This document shows positions 1-11,649 of a DNA stretch of 64,000 bases, piece after piece. Within the stretch, counting starts at the first letter, position 1; every line of letters starts with the position of its first letter. The notes under the pieces are model-generated. The model was not told the DNA's origin. It saw only the letters and a list, made by a program, of their open reading frames with translations, and ran no database searches. Location: assembly GCF_024713945.1 (NCBI RefSeq), contig NC_134684.1:288001-352000 (forward strand), read 5' to 3'. The translations under genes were made by a program, and so were the position numbers. The DNA is from Dermatophagoides farinae. Lineage: Eukaryota > Arthropoda > Arachnida > Sarcoptiformes > Pyroglyphidae.

Positions 1-2237
1 ATTGTAATTAGAATGTTTGTGGGGATGCCATCATCAAATCCGTTCTCGATTTTTTTGTTTTTTTCAGCAATAAAATTTTTTTTTTCACTACAACAATGAT
101 TGTTACTATATGAGTCATTCACACATTACAAAAAAGCAAAGTTTGTTTATTGATTTCATAACATTCATTGGTTTTGTTTGTTGTTTGGTTCGATATGATG
201 ATGATAATACATGAATATCGAAAATCAAATAAAGTTATGATTATGATGATGGATAGAAACAAAAATAAAAGAAAAAAAAACTTTATCAATCAAACAAAAT
301 AGAATAGTTTTGTATTTCAATTTTGATTCTGAGTTTGATTGATATTGATGGATGAGTCAGTGTTGATGTGTGAATACAAAACAAAAAAAAAAACACTTGA
401 AAATATTCCCATTAGAATATTCTCTCCCACTGCAAACTTTGTTGATAACAAATTATTCTTATATGTGCACAAAGAAGGTATTTGTTTATTCAACAACCAG
501 AATCGATATTAAAAATGGTATATACACGTGAACATATTTAAAATTCAAACATGAATAATTGATATAATTACGTCTTGCATTTACTCCTTTTGGTACGAAA
601 TTGAAAAGTTGACAAAATTTATTCATTCATTGAAATTCTATGGATGAATTCATTGATTTCAAATATATTTCCGTTGCTTATTTTGTATGCATAAATGATG
701 TTATATTGCGAAAAAAAGTAAAAACAAAAAAAAGAAAGATTTTTTTTTATAGTTCACATGCACACTTTTAAGTCAATCTTTTTCTTTTTTTTTTCTTTGA
801 CTGACTCAAATGTAAAATGTGAAAGAAGAAACAAAAACGATTAAGTTTGTTGTATCATCAATGTATTTGCATTCGTTCAATGTTGAAATCTTTCGTTGTT
901 GTTGGCAGGAAATGTCATCTTCACTGTAATGCATTTTTTTTTTGGTTGTGTTTTCGTTTCACTTTCATCGTCGTTAATGAATCTTATATATATTGCACAC
1001 CATCATTGTTCTTTTAATTCAATCCATTTAGGCGAAAAAAAATATAAAATAAAAAAAAAATTGTCACCCATTAATTGGCTGACAATTTTTTTTCCACACT
1101 ACTGTTGTCGTCATCTTAGTCTTTGTAGCAAAAATATTAGAGCATCAATTGAAAAAAAAATTCCAAACATATTCAGAATGAAAAAAAAAACAATATTCTG
1201 AAAGAAAAGAAAAGAAAATTCACACGCAAAAGAACATCAACGCATCACATGCGGTAGTAGGTCACAAAAGCAAAACGTTTTGTTCTCTGTTGAATGTTGA
1301 TAAAATTTTATAATTCTTTACCAAAAAAAAACTCTCCCATATGAATAACAATGAAAACAAAAATAAATTTGCAATCAAATTCTTTGCCCGAAAAACGAAA
1401 AGAATTGTTTTTATTTTCGAGTTTATTTTTAAAACACATTTTGTCATTCAAACAAATCAGTGTGTGTGTGTGCGTGCGTTTTATTCGGCTCTAGTCAGTA
1501 GTAGTTAAATTCCCTTGACACAAGAATAGAATTCTTTGCTGCTGTTGTTATTTGTCTATAGGGCAACACAACAACTACAATTTTAAATGGATGAATGGAT
1601 TCAGGTTCGGATTCGGATTCAAATTCAAATTCAAATTCAGTTGTTTTTTTTTGAAATTTATGCAATGCAGGCCATCACTATCAACACATGATGATGATCA
1701 TTCAAAAATAAATCATTTACATTTTTTTCATAAAAAAACAATTTATTTTCATGCTTGTTTTCGTTTTGTTTTTGAAACGACAGAAAAAAAATAATCGGAC
1801 TTTAGTTTGACGCACATTACTATTAATAATAAAAATAACTCAATGCAATTAATTTGAAAAAATCATTTCATGGGTCAAAAAAACAATGTATTGAGATTGA
1901 CATTTAAATTAAATCAATATTCAATCAACCAAGATGAGAAAAACAAAAAACAAAACCCATGACGCTTGATGTTCATCAAAAATCAGAAAGACGTCCTGTT
2001 GTTATGTTGAAATCACCAAAAGACATGAGAAAAATTCAAGCATGAAAAAAAATTGAAGAAAATGTTCGTGTTTGTCTTATGTTTAGAAGATTGGATTTTT
2101 CCATCTCACATGACAGAATTTAATTTCCATATTTGAAATGTAAAAATGAAATGGATTTTGTTTTTTTCCACCCAGATGTAATTGTTTTCTTTTGAAATTG
2201 ATTCTATTTTAACAACATCTATCTATTTTCAAATCAG
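1..2237. other. non-coding stretch upstream of the cadherin exons
   Basis: No open frame here looks like protein: the frames that are open are AT-rich and low-complexity, with long A and T runs. Because the first cadherin exon starts at an acceptor site (CAG before 2238) in mid-codon, at least the right-hand part must be intron of that gene, and the earlier exons lie left of the window or were too small for me to see. A CA-type repeat is near 1459-1470. Confidence 0.6.
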
Positions 2238-5200
2238 GTGATCAACAATCTTCATCTATTAACAACAACAATGGAAATAATAATAATAACAAGTCACCAT
2301 CGATATCGCCAATTAGACCAATCTATGTGTTGGCAATCGAAGAAGAAGAAGATGAAAGACAGATGCCTAAATCATTATTAAATCTATCAATCAGTGCTGA
2401 TCATAATCATTATCACAATAAATCAACACACGAACATCAAACCAATCCATTGAATGGTATACAAGTGGATTATATACTTGATACAACGAAAATTGATGAT
2501 TATGCTCAAATTTTAAAATATTTTGCCTTGAATCGTACAACTGGTGAACTTTTTCTCATCAATCCATTGGATCGTGATCCACCAAATGGTGAGAAAAATT
2601 AATGTTTTTATTTTACATAACTAATGAGTTGTTTTTATTTTTATTGCTGGTTATTGAAGGTCGATCACGATGGCGATTCTCTATACAAGCACGTAATCGT
2701 CAAACACAAATGATTCTAGCAATGGCCGATGTAGCAATCACTGTACGAGATATTAATGATAATAAACCATTATTTGAACAAAAATTATATCGTACAACAT
2801 TGATGGAAAATGGACCAGCTGGACAGATTCTTTCAAAATTGCACGCCATCGATTTCGATGAAGCTGATTTAGCTGATAATGGGAAAATTCTTTATTCATT
2901 AATTAAATCACCTGTAAGCGATTCAAAATGGACAACCGACCTATTCCATATTGATCCACATAATGGTGTATTGACCGTTTTGGGTTGTTGTTTTGATCGC
3001 GAACGAAGATCCGAATATCGGTTAATTGCACGTGCTACAGATGCAGGTGGCCTATGGGATGAGACGAAAATTGTTGTCACAATTGGTGACCTGAATGATA
3101 ATCCGCCAAAATTTCTGAATCCATCACGAGCTTTACGATTAAATGATGAAATGAATTTGCATAATCATAATCAACATGAATCATCATCATTCGAATATGA
3201 AGATGAAAATATATTCACATTTTACATATCGGATGAAGATCTACCTGAAAGTAATCATCATCATTATGAGATTATCAATTCAACCGAATGTCCATTATTT
3301 AAACGTTTCTATATTGGTAAGCAAACACGATCAACCGATTTTCATAAATTTTCAATAATTTTTGCATATTTATTACTTTTACTTACTTACCACATACACA
3401 TAGATTCATTCATTTCCTTGTTCCACAATGAGAGAAAAAATCAATAATTGTCAATGTTTATAATTCCACTCTGAATTTGAGAACAAAAATAATATATTCT
3501 TATCGCTTGCTACCACAATCAATCAAGGCTTGATATTATGGCAGCAGTAGCAGAAATAGCGAAACGAAACGACCACAAATCCCACTAACCAACAAACCAT
3601 TATTATATGACATTGGTGGCAAAAATGATGATGATGAGGAAAAAAAGAAAATTTAATTTTAAAAAAATTCTGATCTACTCTTTTTCTCCTTTTAGTTATT
3701 TAGTAACTGCTGAATGTGGGTGTTATCATCATCAGTTTCTTGTTTCTCAGAAAATCGGGTATCACCCCCGATTTCAACATTCACTTTCAGCTGTTTTAGT
3801 TTTTTCTTCTTTATAATGTCATTATGATGATGATGATTTAACTCAACTATATCACCAGACTCATAGTGTTTCGATTTTTAGAATAATGATTATGACACAC
3901 ACACACACACACGCACTATGCCAATAGATCCAGTTGTATCCCAGCTTTTCATTCATTCATCCGACCGATCCATTCGTAAATTGATTTTTTTTCATCATCA
4001 GGAAAATAAAAATTAACCAGTATTCAAGGATAAAAAATGAAATGAATAAAAAAGAAAATTGGAAAAAAATTGATGAACCATTCCAGTAATCCAAGAGAGA
4101 AAAAACGGCCACTTTATCCATGATTATTGTTGAATAACACAATAAATACAGAATTTCTGTTTTCAAATAGTGCAAACTTTTGAGAGAAAAAAAATTTAAT
4201 TTTAAATTCAAATTTGTTCAAATCTCTTTGGAATTGAATAATCACATCTTTTTCCATTTTTATTTTCTTTTTTGCAGTTGTCAATGTAGACGGAAGTGGA
4301 ACATTGTATGGAACTCGTCGTAATGAATCTGAACTTCGACAATATATTCGCATGTCATCGGATGATCATCAATCGATGAATAAATCTAATGTCAATGGAG
4401 CTAATCAAACATTGGCCATGACTAATCAATTGGTCACAACAGAGACTATTTGCTATTTGGATGTAGTTGTACGTGATTCTGTTCGTGATGATCAGGTTAC
4501 ATCATCATCATCATCATCCGGATTGATATATGAAGATCGAACAACATTAACGTTAGTCTATCAATTCAATTGGGATATTGGTGGCAAAAAGAAAATGTCT
4601 AATAAAAATAATGGAACGAATTCCGGAATGAACAGTAATGTTAATAGTAGTAATGCTAATGCAGTCATTGCACTCGATCATTTTGCTGCTGCTGGACCAA
4701 AGGCTTCCGATCTTTCAACAACAATCAATAATCGTAAATCTATTCAATCATCTAATGATGTCAACAGCGGTGCTGCTGGTGGTGGTCATCATAGTTCTTG
4801 TTCATTGGTAAATGGTGCCTTATGTTCAAATCCATCATCATCATCATCATCATTTGATGATGAACTAGCAAATGAGCCTCATCATTCATTTTCATCAAAT
4901 GTTTCAACAAATAATAACGGCATACTATTCATCACTGCAACTGGCTCATTTACTGCCTTTAAACAATGGCTAAAATGGGCCACAAACAGTAAACAGTTTC
5001 TAATCTATGCTTCAATCATAATTTTCTCCAATCTTATAAGTAAGTGTATACTATTCAATTTGTGGATTTGTGATTTTTCTCATTTTTTATTCATTCAATT
5101 TTTAGTCTTACTCATTATTACGACATTTTGGCTTATAAGATTGAACGCTCGCAGGGCTGACAATAACGAAAGTCAATTAACCATCAATTTGGCTGATGAT

Positions 5201-5596
5201 TATTTATCAGCAACAACAACAATAGCAACAACAACAACGACAACCATACCGACAGCCATAACAACCAATAATGCAACCTATTATCAAATCCCGATGATTG
5301 AACAGCAATCACAACAACAACCATTTCCTCTTTTCGATCCATCACATTCGACAAATTTTTCGACAAAACCACCAGAACAAAATCTTATGAACATAATGAA
5401 TTCAAATACAAACATTCTATTCATAAATGAAGAAGAAGAAGAAGAAGACAAAAATGGTCTATCCTATTTGAACATTTTGAAACCTTCCTCTTCCATTCCG
5501 ACGACAACGACAACGACATCAACAACAACACAGCATCATGCACAAATCATTGACAGTCAACAATTATCATCATTACCAAGCTATATCAATTGTTGA
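2238..5596 (+). CDS. cadherin, C-terminal part (last cadherin repeats, TM segment, cytoplasmic tail); 5' exons outside view
   Basis: Calcium-dependent adhesion protein. Exons by hand: 2238-2588, 2660-3316, 4278-5039 and 5106-5596, all joined by phase-1 GT-AG introns. Cadherin signatures are clear: DINDNKP and DLNDNPP inter-repeat calcium motifs, DFDEADLADNG, the FDRE motif, and TGELFLINPLDRD. After the last repeat comes a Ser/Asn-rich segment with DVVVRDS, then one hydrophobic transmembrane segment that becomes contiguous only if the 66-nt in-frame intron 5040-5105 is removed. The cytoplasmic tail is Thr/Gln/Glu-rich low complexity ending near LPSYINC; I see no catenin-binding motif I can name. 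About 753 codons are visible and the amino end is missing. The 961-nt intron 3317-4277 holds CA and ATG repeats only. I cannot assign a specific cadherin subfamily. Convergent with DPP3. Confidence 0.85.
5040..5105 (+). other. probable 66-nt in-frame intron in the cadherin TM segment
   Basis: Begins GTAAGTG and ends TTTTTAG. Its length is a multiple of three without a stop, so the unspliced frame also stays open and a simple ORF scan reads through it. Splicing joins NLI to LLIITTFWLIR and gives a single membrane helix followed by a basic stop-transfer residue pair. Confidence 0.7.
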
Positions 5597-5966
5597 TGAC
5601 CATTAATCAACAACAATGTTATTGTTTTTTTTTTTAATTATACAAAGCAACACTATCTGTATTGATTTATTTGAGAGATTTGATGAATTTTTTGTTCTTT
5701 TTTGTATTTTAAATCATTCATCTGATATTGTGATTTGTTGAATGAATATTTGAACAACAATAAAAATTTGAGCATATAATATATGAACTATTTCGGTTAC
5801 CGATGGTATGTCGTTTGAAATTTACAACAAATGAAAATGTCAAAAAAGGTGATTGCTATAAACGTATAACGTATATGTAAGATAGAATCATTACACAATT
5901 TAATTAAATTGACAGATGCTTTATTTTATTCATCATTTATTTGTTTTAAAGAATCAGTTACAAAAA
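5597..5966. other. shared 3' intergenic region between convergent cadherin and DPP3 genes
   Basis: Contains the 3' UTRs of both genes: AATAAA on the + strand at 5759-5764 (cadherin) and TTTATT at 5920-5925, which is AATAAA on the - strand (DPP3). No coding sequence seen. Confidence 0.6.
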
Positions 5967-8228
5967 TCAATTAAAATAGATTCGATCTTTTTCCCAAAGA
6001 TCAATCAAAATCTTTTCAATGTCAACTTGATCGTTGGCAAAATGTTCTTGGAATGAATTGATCATTCCTTCATGGCTGGATTCGAATGATTTCAAAGCAA
6101 CATTATCCGAATCAATTTGTGTGGATGATGCGACCAATAAACGTCGAGGCTTCTTCCTATCGATAGCAATGTCACGGAATCGTAAATAAGGATATTCTAA
6201 CTGATTGTTAACGGCTGAATAATAATCAAACATTTTTTGCGCACTCTCATTATCGCCAGTGGATCTATAAATCTGAAGTTTTAAAAGAAAATCACCAATA
6301 GCTTTACGGCCTTTTGTTTCAATCAATTGATGATCATTTGTAAACTTGATTAATAAATCGGGCTTTCCATCGATAGGTGATTGTTCGATTTGATCGATGG
6401 ACACAATGTCTTTGGCCGATTCCAACAATACACGTGTAATCACGTAACGTGCTTGTGAATGTGCTTGAAGCCATTTTTTTACAGTCGGATTGTACATTTT
6501 AAGACTTTCGATACCTTTCTGTACCATTTCAAGCCATGCAGCGTAAACGACTTTACGTGCCTCTTGTTGATCAACAAAGCCAAATATTGAAAGTACGTCA
6601 ACATTTAATGATAGATAAAGGCCAACACATTCAGCACGACATTCTTCATAAGCCGAACTAAATGAACCAAATTTGCCATCATACGATTCACCAGCTTGAT
6701 ACCATTTATCCACCGGTTTTCCAGTCAATGGATTGATGGCTTTGTTTGGATCGAAATTCAATTTACCATCTTTGTCAGCTTGCAACAATTTTCCACTACC
6801 ATGTCCCAGTAATTCATGAAGTCCGACAATCACTTCGAATGACGGTATTCGATATTTCTCCAATAATTCGGCATCATTTTCGCTTAAAAAGTTTGGTTTA
6901 CTCGCTTTTAATGAAGCAGTAATCACATTACCCAATGATACATTTTTAAAGCCTTCATTTTGTTTGATTTCACTGTAATTAGGAATGTTAATGCCTGCTG
7001 GTACTCCAGAACCGGCAAACGTTAGTATATCAAGCGATGTGAAATCCGGTTGAAGAAATTTATCCATTTCAAATTCTTTAGGCCATGGTAACAATGGTAA
7101 AAATTTAGAAGCATTATCCACTAATGAAGTGAATTTTTTTGACATCTCTTTGTTAACCATAGCCACAAAACCTTCAAATTCGGCGCGTTGACCAGCTGGA
7201 TCACGATATGTTTCAATGAAACCAATATATGTTTCGACGATAGGTTTTTTATCTTTTATCCAATATCGTGAACCTTGTTTATGTGAATCTAAACAACCGG
7301 AACGAAAATGTCGTATATATTCTTCAATCATCATACGTTCAGTTTGATTTTGTGCAGAATCACAAGCTTTTTGAAGATTTTTGTTCATCAACGATAAAAT
7401 GGTTGAATAATCACCACGTTCAAGTCGAAAACTATGTCCGTCCATTTCCAACGATTTGATTTTATCAATATAATCACGCTCTTCAGGATCAGAAGTGGAT
7501 CGTATCGATGCAAATCGTATAACATATTCACCAGTTTTAGGATCTTTAAAAGCTCTTGTATTATAAGCTTCGATATCGTTCATTGTTAAGAATTTTTTAA
7601 CAATTTTTTCATCATTTTCTGTCATATTTTTTGACCAATAAGTTGTTGTACCATTTGGTTCAAATCCTAATGTCAATTCATTGTGATTCAATGAGAATAT
7701 AGCGTCACCCAAATTGTTCCAAATATTATCAATAAATTTCGAATCTTTTTGATAAGCTTGAGAAGATTTGATCAAACGTTCAAACTTGTTTTTTGATAAA
7801 TTCGGTACGAATTTCGAATCACCAAAGCTACGATAATTGCCCATATTTGAATAAAAGGCAGCAACATATACTAAAAATGATCGCCATTCTTCTTCATTAA
7901 ATTCACATTTATCCATAGCAACCGATTTTAGTTGATCAATAGGTTCCGTAGCGAAAATCCGTTGAAACAAAGCAAAAATCAATGGCGATTCAGGTGATGT
8001 TTGAAACAAAACAGCCAATGATCCGAACCACGATGCTTTGGAAAGATAATGAGCATATTTTTTCTCAGAAGCTGTCAAAGCTTCGAATGCACTAGTAGCC
8101 TCCAGCAATACAACTTTGAAAAATGGAAACAAAAATAAATGAATATTTTCATTTAATTATCGTAGACTAGATTTACCTGGTGTATCATTGGTATAAATGT
8201 ATTCCGATGATTTAGATGTCGAAGACAT
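5967..8228 (-). CDS. DPP3: dipeptidyl peptidase 3 (DPP III, M49 zinc metallopeptidase)
   Basis: Cytosolic exopeptidase that removes dipeptides from the N-terminus of short peptides. Two exons: 8177-8228 and 5967-8113, with a 63-nt intron (donor GTAAAT, acceptor AAAG). The product is 732 aa, close to the 737 aa of the human enzyme. The M49 motif HELLGH falls at residues 450-455 and EECRAE puts the third zinc ligand at E508, exactly the human numbering; E451 is the catalytic base. Other conserved blocks: YSNMGNYRSFGD, GSRYWIKDKKPIVETYIGFI, FAGSGVPAGINIPNY, FKNVSLGN. The ATG at 8228 was chosen because it reproduces that numbering and aligns with the mammalian start. The same frame stays open upstream to an ATG at 8456, giving a possible 76-residue N-terminal extension. 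Nothing points to inactivation. Confidence 0.97.
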
Positions 8229-8892
8229 TGTCAATGATGATGAATGCAATAATCGTTGAATTACAATTTGACAGAACAAATTTTCGGGCCTTTTATAGTG
8301 AAATTTATGGTTATTGTTGACAGAGGTAAATGACAAAAATTGCAACGGAAACGGACGATTTTTATTCGGTTCAAATAATCCCAAAGTTTGTTTACCGGAA
8401 AATTTCCCAACAATTTTATAACGATTAACGAATGTCTCAGTGACTTTATGAATCAATAACGAGGATTTCGAAAACTAATGTAAAAAAATGAATAAAAATG
8501 CAAATATAAATTAATTGATTGATTGATTGCATAAAACGACATAAAAGGCTAAAAAACAATATATAGATTAGATTTGTTTTTTGGGTGTGAACTTTTTTCA
8601 GATAATTGTATGCCAATACTGGCTTGTTGATAAACAATGATAATCATAAATGTTATTTAACATTAATATTGATTAGACTTTGGCCATAGTAGCCATAAAA
8701 TGTTTTGAGCAATTTACATGGATCAACCGATCATAAATTTTTACCGAGTTATTAAAAACTATTTTACCTTTATTTAGGCTTTTATGGTTAGTCTTTTTTG
8801 AACAATTTACAAACCATTTATGAAGATAATAAACTTTCGAATGATGATAAATTGAAGATGAAAAAAAACCAAATAAAATGACAATAAAAAAT

Positions 8893-8902
8893 AACACGTG
8901 TT
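8893..8902. promoter_or_regulatory. palindromic E-box AACACGTGTT
   Basis: A perfect 10-bp palindrome around the CACGTG E-box, about 0.67 kb upstream of the DPP3 start codon on the minus strand. Binding of a bHLH factor is inference. Confidence 0.3.
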
Positions 8903-8922
8903 CGTGTTACAAACATCGATAC

Positions 8923-8930
8923 TATCGATA
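8923..8930. promoter_or_regulatory. TATCGATA (DRE-like) element
   Basis: Exact match to the 8-bp palindrome known in Drosophila as the DREF-binding DRE, preceded by ATCGAT at 8915-8920. It lies between DPP3 and the calpain 3' end, so DPP3 is the only gene it could serve nearby. Function in this species is unproven. Confidence 0.3.
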
Positions 8931-9020
8931 TTTGCATTTAAATTTAAATTCATTATAATAAAATTGTTTTAAATTCTTTAGATTTATTTATTTATTATAA
9001 AAATTGAACTCATATTTTGA

Positions 9021-11218
9021 CTATAGCGATGATTTTGTTGTGATGATAGGTCGGGCGCTATGTAGTCCATATGTTAGACCTATGTCTGGTTCGTGCCAGA
9101 TTGCCACGTAATCGGCAAATTTACTACCATCAAAACAAAGTGAACGAAACTTAAAATTCATTGCTATCGCAATGTGTTTATCATCGTTGTGAATTATTGG
9201 TCGACAATCTACAATCATGTTTATCAATTGACAATGACCAGGAGGAATCAAATCATCTGTTTGTAATGATCCACGGCTTGTTGTCCACATTATTGAGTCT
9301 GGATGTCTGGACATTTGTAAAGATTGAATTTGATCTGATGACCTGCAATCGTTAACAAATTTTGGCATACTTGATATGGGACGACCTTCGAGTACATGAT
9401 GATGATCATCATTTATAAAACTTTCATCCTGATCAATCTTCGATGATGATTTGTGTTTCCATTTTGCTTTCATCGAAACTTGTATCCAATGTCGTTTATG
9501 TCTATTCTCGACCAATGATATTAAACCAGGAAATTTTCTATTCAAATGATATGTAATAATCGATCCTTTCTGTTTATTTTTGAATAAAAAATGGCTGAAT
9601 ATTACGATTCAATTTCATTCAATTTTCCAATTTCAAACCTCATATTGTTGACCACAAGCTAAAACATAATGAATGATCAGATCACCTCGAAGGGCCGAAT
9701 TTGGTTCAAACTTTTTGAATCGTAGTGGACGTGATGAATAAATACGTAATACATTCGAATCGATTGTTAAATTTTCATTAAATGCAAATGCAGCTAATAA
9801 ATAGCGACGACCTTGTTGTAGTTCAGCTTCACATGTGATTGATGAATGCATGGTTCCAACGGAAGAGGAAATAAATTTACCAAGCACATGGCTAGTTTGA
9901 TTAGCTCGCAATTCATATATGAGAATGAGTATGGTTGGTGAATCATTTGATTCCGATTTTGCATCATGATAAAATGTGCACATCACTTGTGAATGGGTAA
10001 AGATTTGATCGGTTTCCAAACTAATCTCGAATACATGACCAATATGATCTTCGAACGATAAGGCGAAATCACAATCAAATGAATATTGATACCAATGAGG
10101 TAGTATTTTACAAACGACTAAATCTTGAAAATATCGACATAGATCAATGAACGATATCCAAAATATACCATCCTCTGAACAACCTTTTGTTTTCAATCTA
10201 ATTGACAATTTTTTCGTCCATAAAGTGCTTTGTTCGCACCAATCACCTTTCCATACAATGGTTCCCCATGGATTTCGTAATCTAATTGCAAATTTTAAAA
10301 AATCATTCTTATGATGCAGGTTTAATGATCCCACTAACTTGACTAAACGTAGATTTCCTATGGATACAGTATCGAGAATTGAATAGGCATGATTCAGCAG
10401 TAAACCTAATTGTTTATATTGTTCTTGTTGCTGCTCATTTCGATTACGGCCACATGAAACTGTCATCAAGAATCCTGCCGAATTAAAACTGAGTATTTTG
10501 ATCCAAAATTCCGTAATCGACAATGAATCTGCTTCGTTCAACGCTGGATAATCAATAATTGATGGTAATGAGAATATTTTACAAGGATAACCGGTCAATG
10601 ATGTTAAACCTAGACTAGTATGGCCACCAATTAGCCGATGATATCCACCCAATAGTTTAGCCATTGCTTTTTCAATTAACGGAACAAATAATTGATTTCG
10701 TTTTGATTCCGAAAAAACTAAATGACCATTATGATCACAAGGTAGCCAATCATCAACAATCACTGTATGCCATCGACCATTTCGAAATAATCGTATATGA
10801 CAACGAGAATTTTGATCAAATTCCATTGAACTTGTACGGATTACATTTGAAAGTAAATTTTCATGTTGAACAACTAAAGCCAATGCTGAGAGAAGCCAAC
10901 AATTACCCAAAAGACCTTGAATAATGTCCGTAGGTTTAGGATCGGATTGAATCAAAATCCATTTACTGTTTCCAGCATCATTATTGAGACGACGCCATTT
11001 GCCGATATGCTTGGACAGCAATTCTTTATCCACGATTGATAAGATTTTTGAATCATCATTTTGAGAATTATCTACAGATGTTCTACGAATGTAAAATAGA
11101 TTACTAAAAATTATTTTTCAAAAATAAAATTTTCAAACCTTTTTATCACATTCGATAATCGCTTTGCATCAACGTTTCGATTATTGTTCAAATGATGATC
11201 CAAGCCGCTTGCGGCCAT
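9021..11218 (-). CDS. calpain of the SOL / calpain-15 type, short form without N-terminal zinc fingers
   Basis: Calcium-dependent-type cysteine protease of the small-optic-lobes/CAPN15 group. Exons: 11139-11218, 9639-11082, 9021-9569; introns 56 and 69 nt; product 690 aa. The catalytic triad is intact: C88 in GLLGNCWLLSAL, H258 in NHAYSILD, N297 in RNPWG. The C-terminal exon carries the hallmark of calpain-15 (TSRGSLQTDDLIPPGHCQL and PGLISLVENRH), which separates it from classical EF-hand calpains. Known SOL proteins carry RanBP2-type zinc fingers and a long N-terminal region; here the protein starts only about 87 residues before the active cysteine and no zinc-finger exon fits in the 430 bp upstream. 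The ATG at 11218 follows directly on a phase-matched first exon, but a missed distant exon is possible. Confidence 0.85.
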
Positions 11219-11649
11219 CGAAACAATTCAACAGATTAATTCTTTCGAATGTCGAAATTCTTGGATTTATTTTTAGTAGCCTGATATATAGTGATGATGA
11301 CAACCAAACACATACACACACATTAATCGATTGTTGATATAATCACTACGACTAGTAAACCGATAAATATTTGTCGTCGTTAGCAAAAGCATAGCTTTTT
11401 AAAAAATTTTTTTTTTGGAGTATTTGAATTACAATTTAGGTTATTACAACATCAAACAATCTCCAGACAATGACATTTTTTTCTGTTGCTTTTTGTCGTT
11501 ATGACGATCATTGATTTTATCATTCATGATGATGATCTTATCAAAAGAAAACGGAAAAAATTCTTCCTGATTTTTGTTATAAAATTACTGCATTTCGATG
11601 ACTTGCATTTGTTTTTCTTTTTATTTCTTTGATGGAATGGTTCATTCAT
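11219..11649. other. spacer between calpain start and DC-STAMP gene end
   Basis: No coding frame. Contains CA repeats near 11312-11322 and, at 11620-11625, TTTATT, i.e. a minus-strand AATAAA about 25 nt past the stop of the upstream minus-strand gene. Calpain promoter presumably lies here. Confidence 0.5.

Larger units (their letters stand above)
8229..9020. other. DPP3 upstream region / spacer to calpain 3' end
   Basis: The part 8229-8456 is in frame with DPP3 and could be 5' UTR or an alternative coding start. Beyond it only AT-rich sequence with no protein-like frame. Regulatory-looking palindromes lie at 8893-8930, and the calpain poly(A) signal (TTTATT on +) at 8991-8996. Confidence 0.5.

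Noticed and set aside
896-1794. Open frames of 60-100 codons near the left edge
   Set aside because: Phe/Lys/His-rich low complexity, no motif, no splice context linking them in phase to the cadherin exon at 2238.
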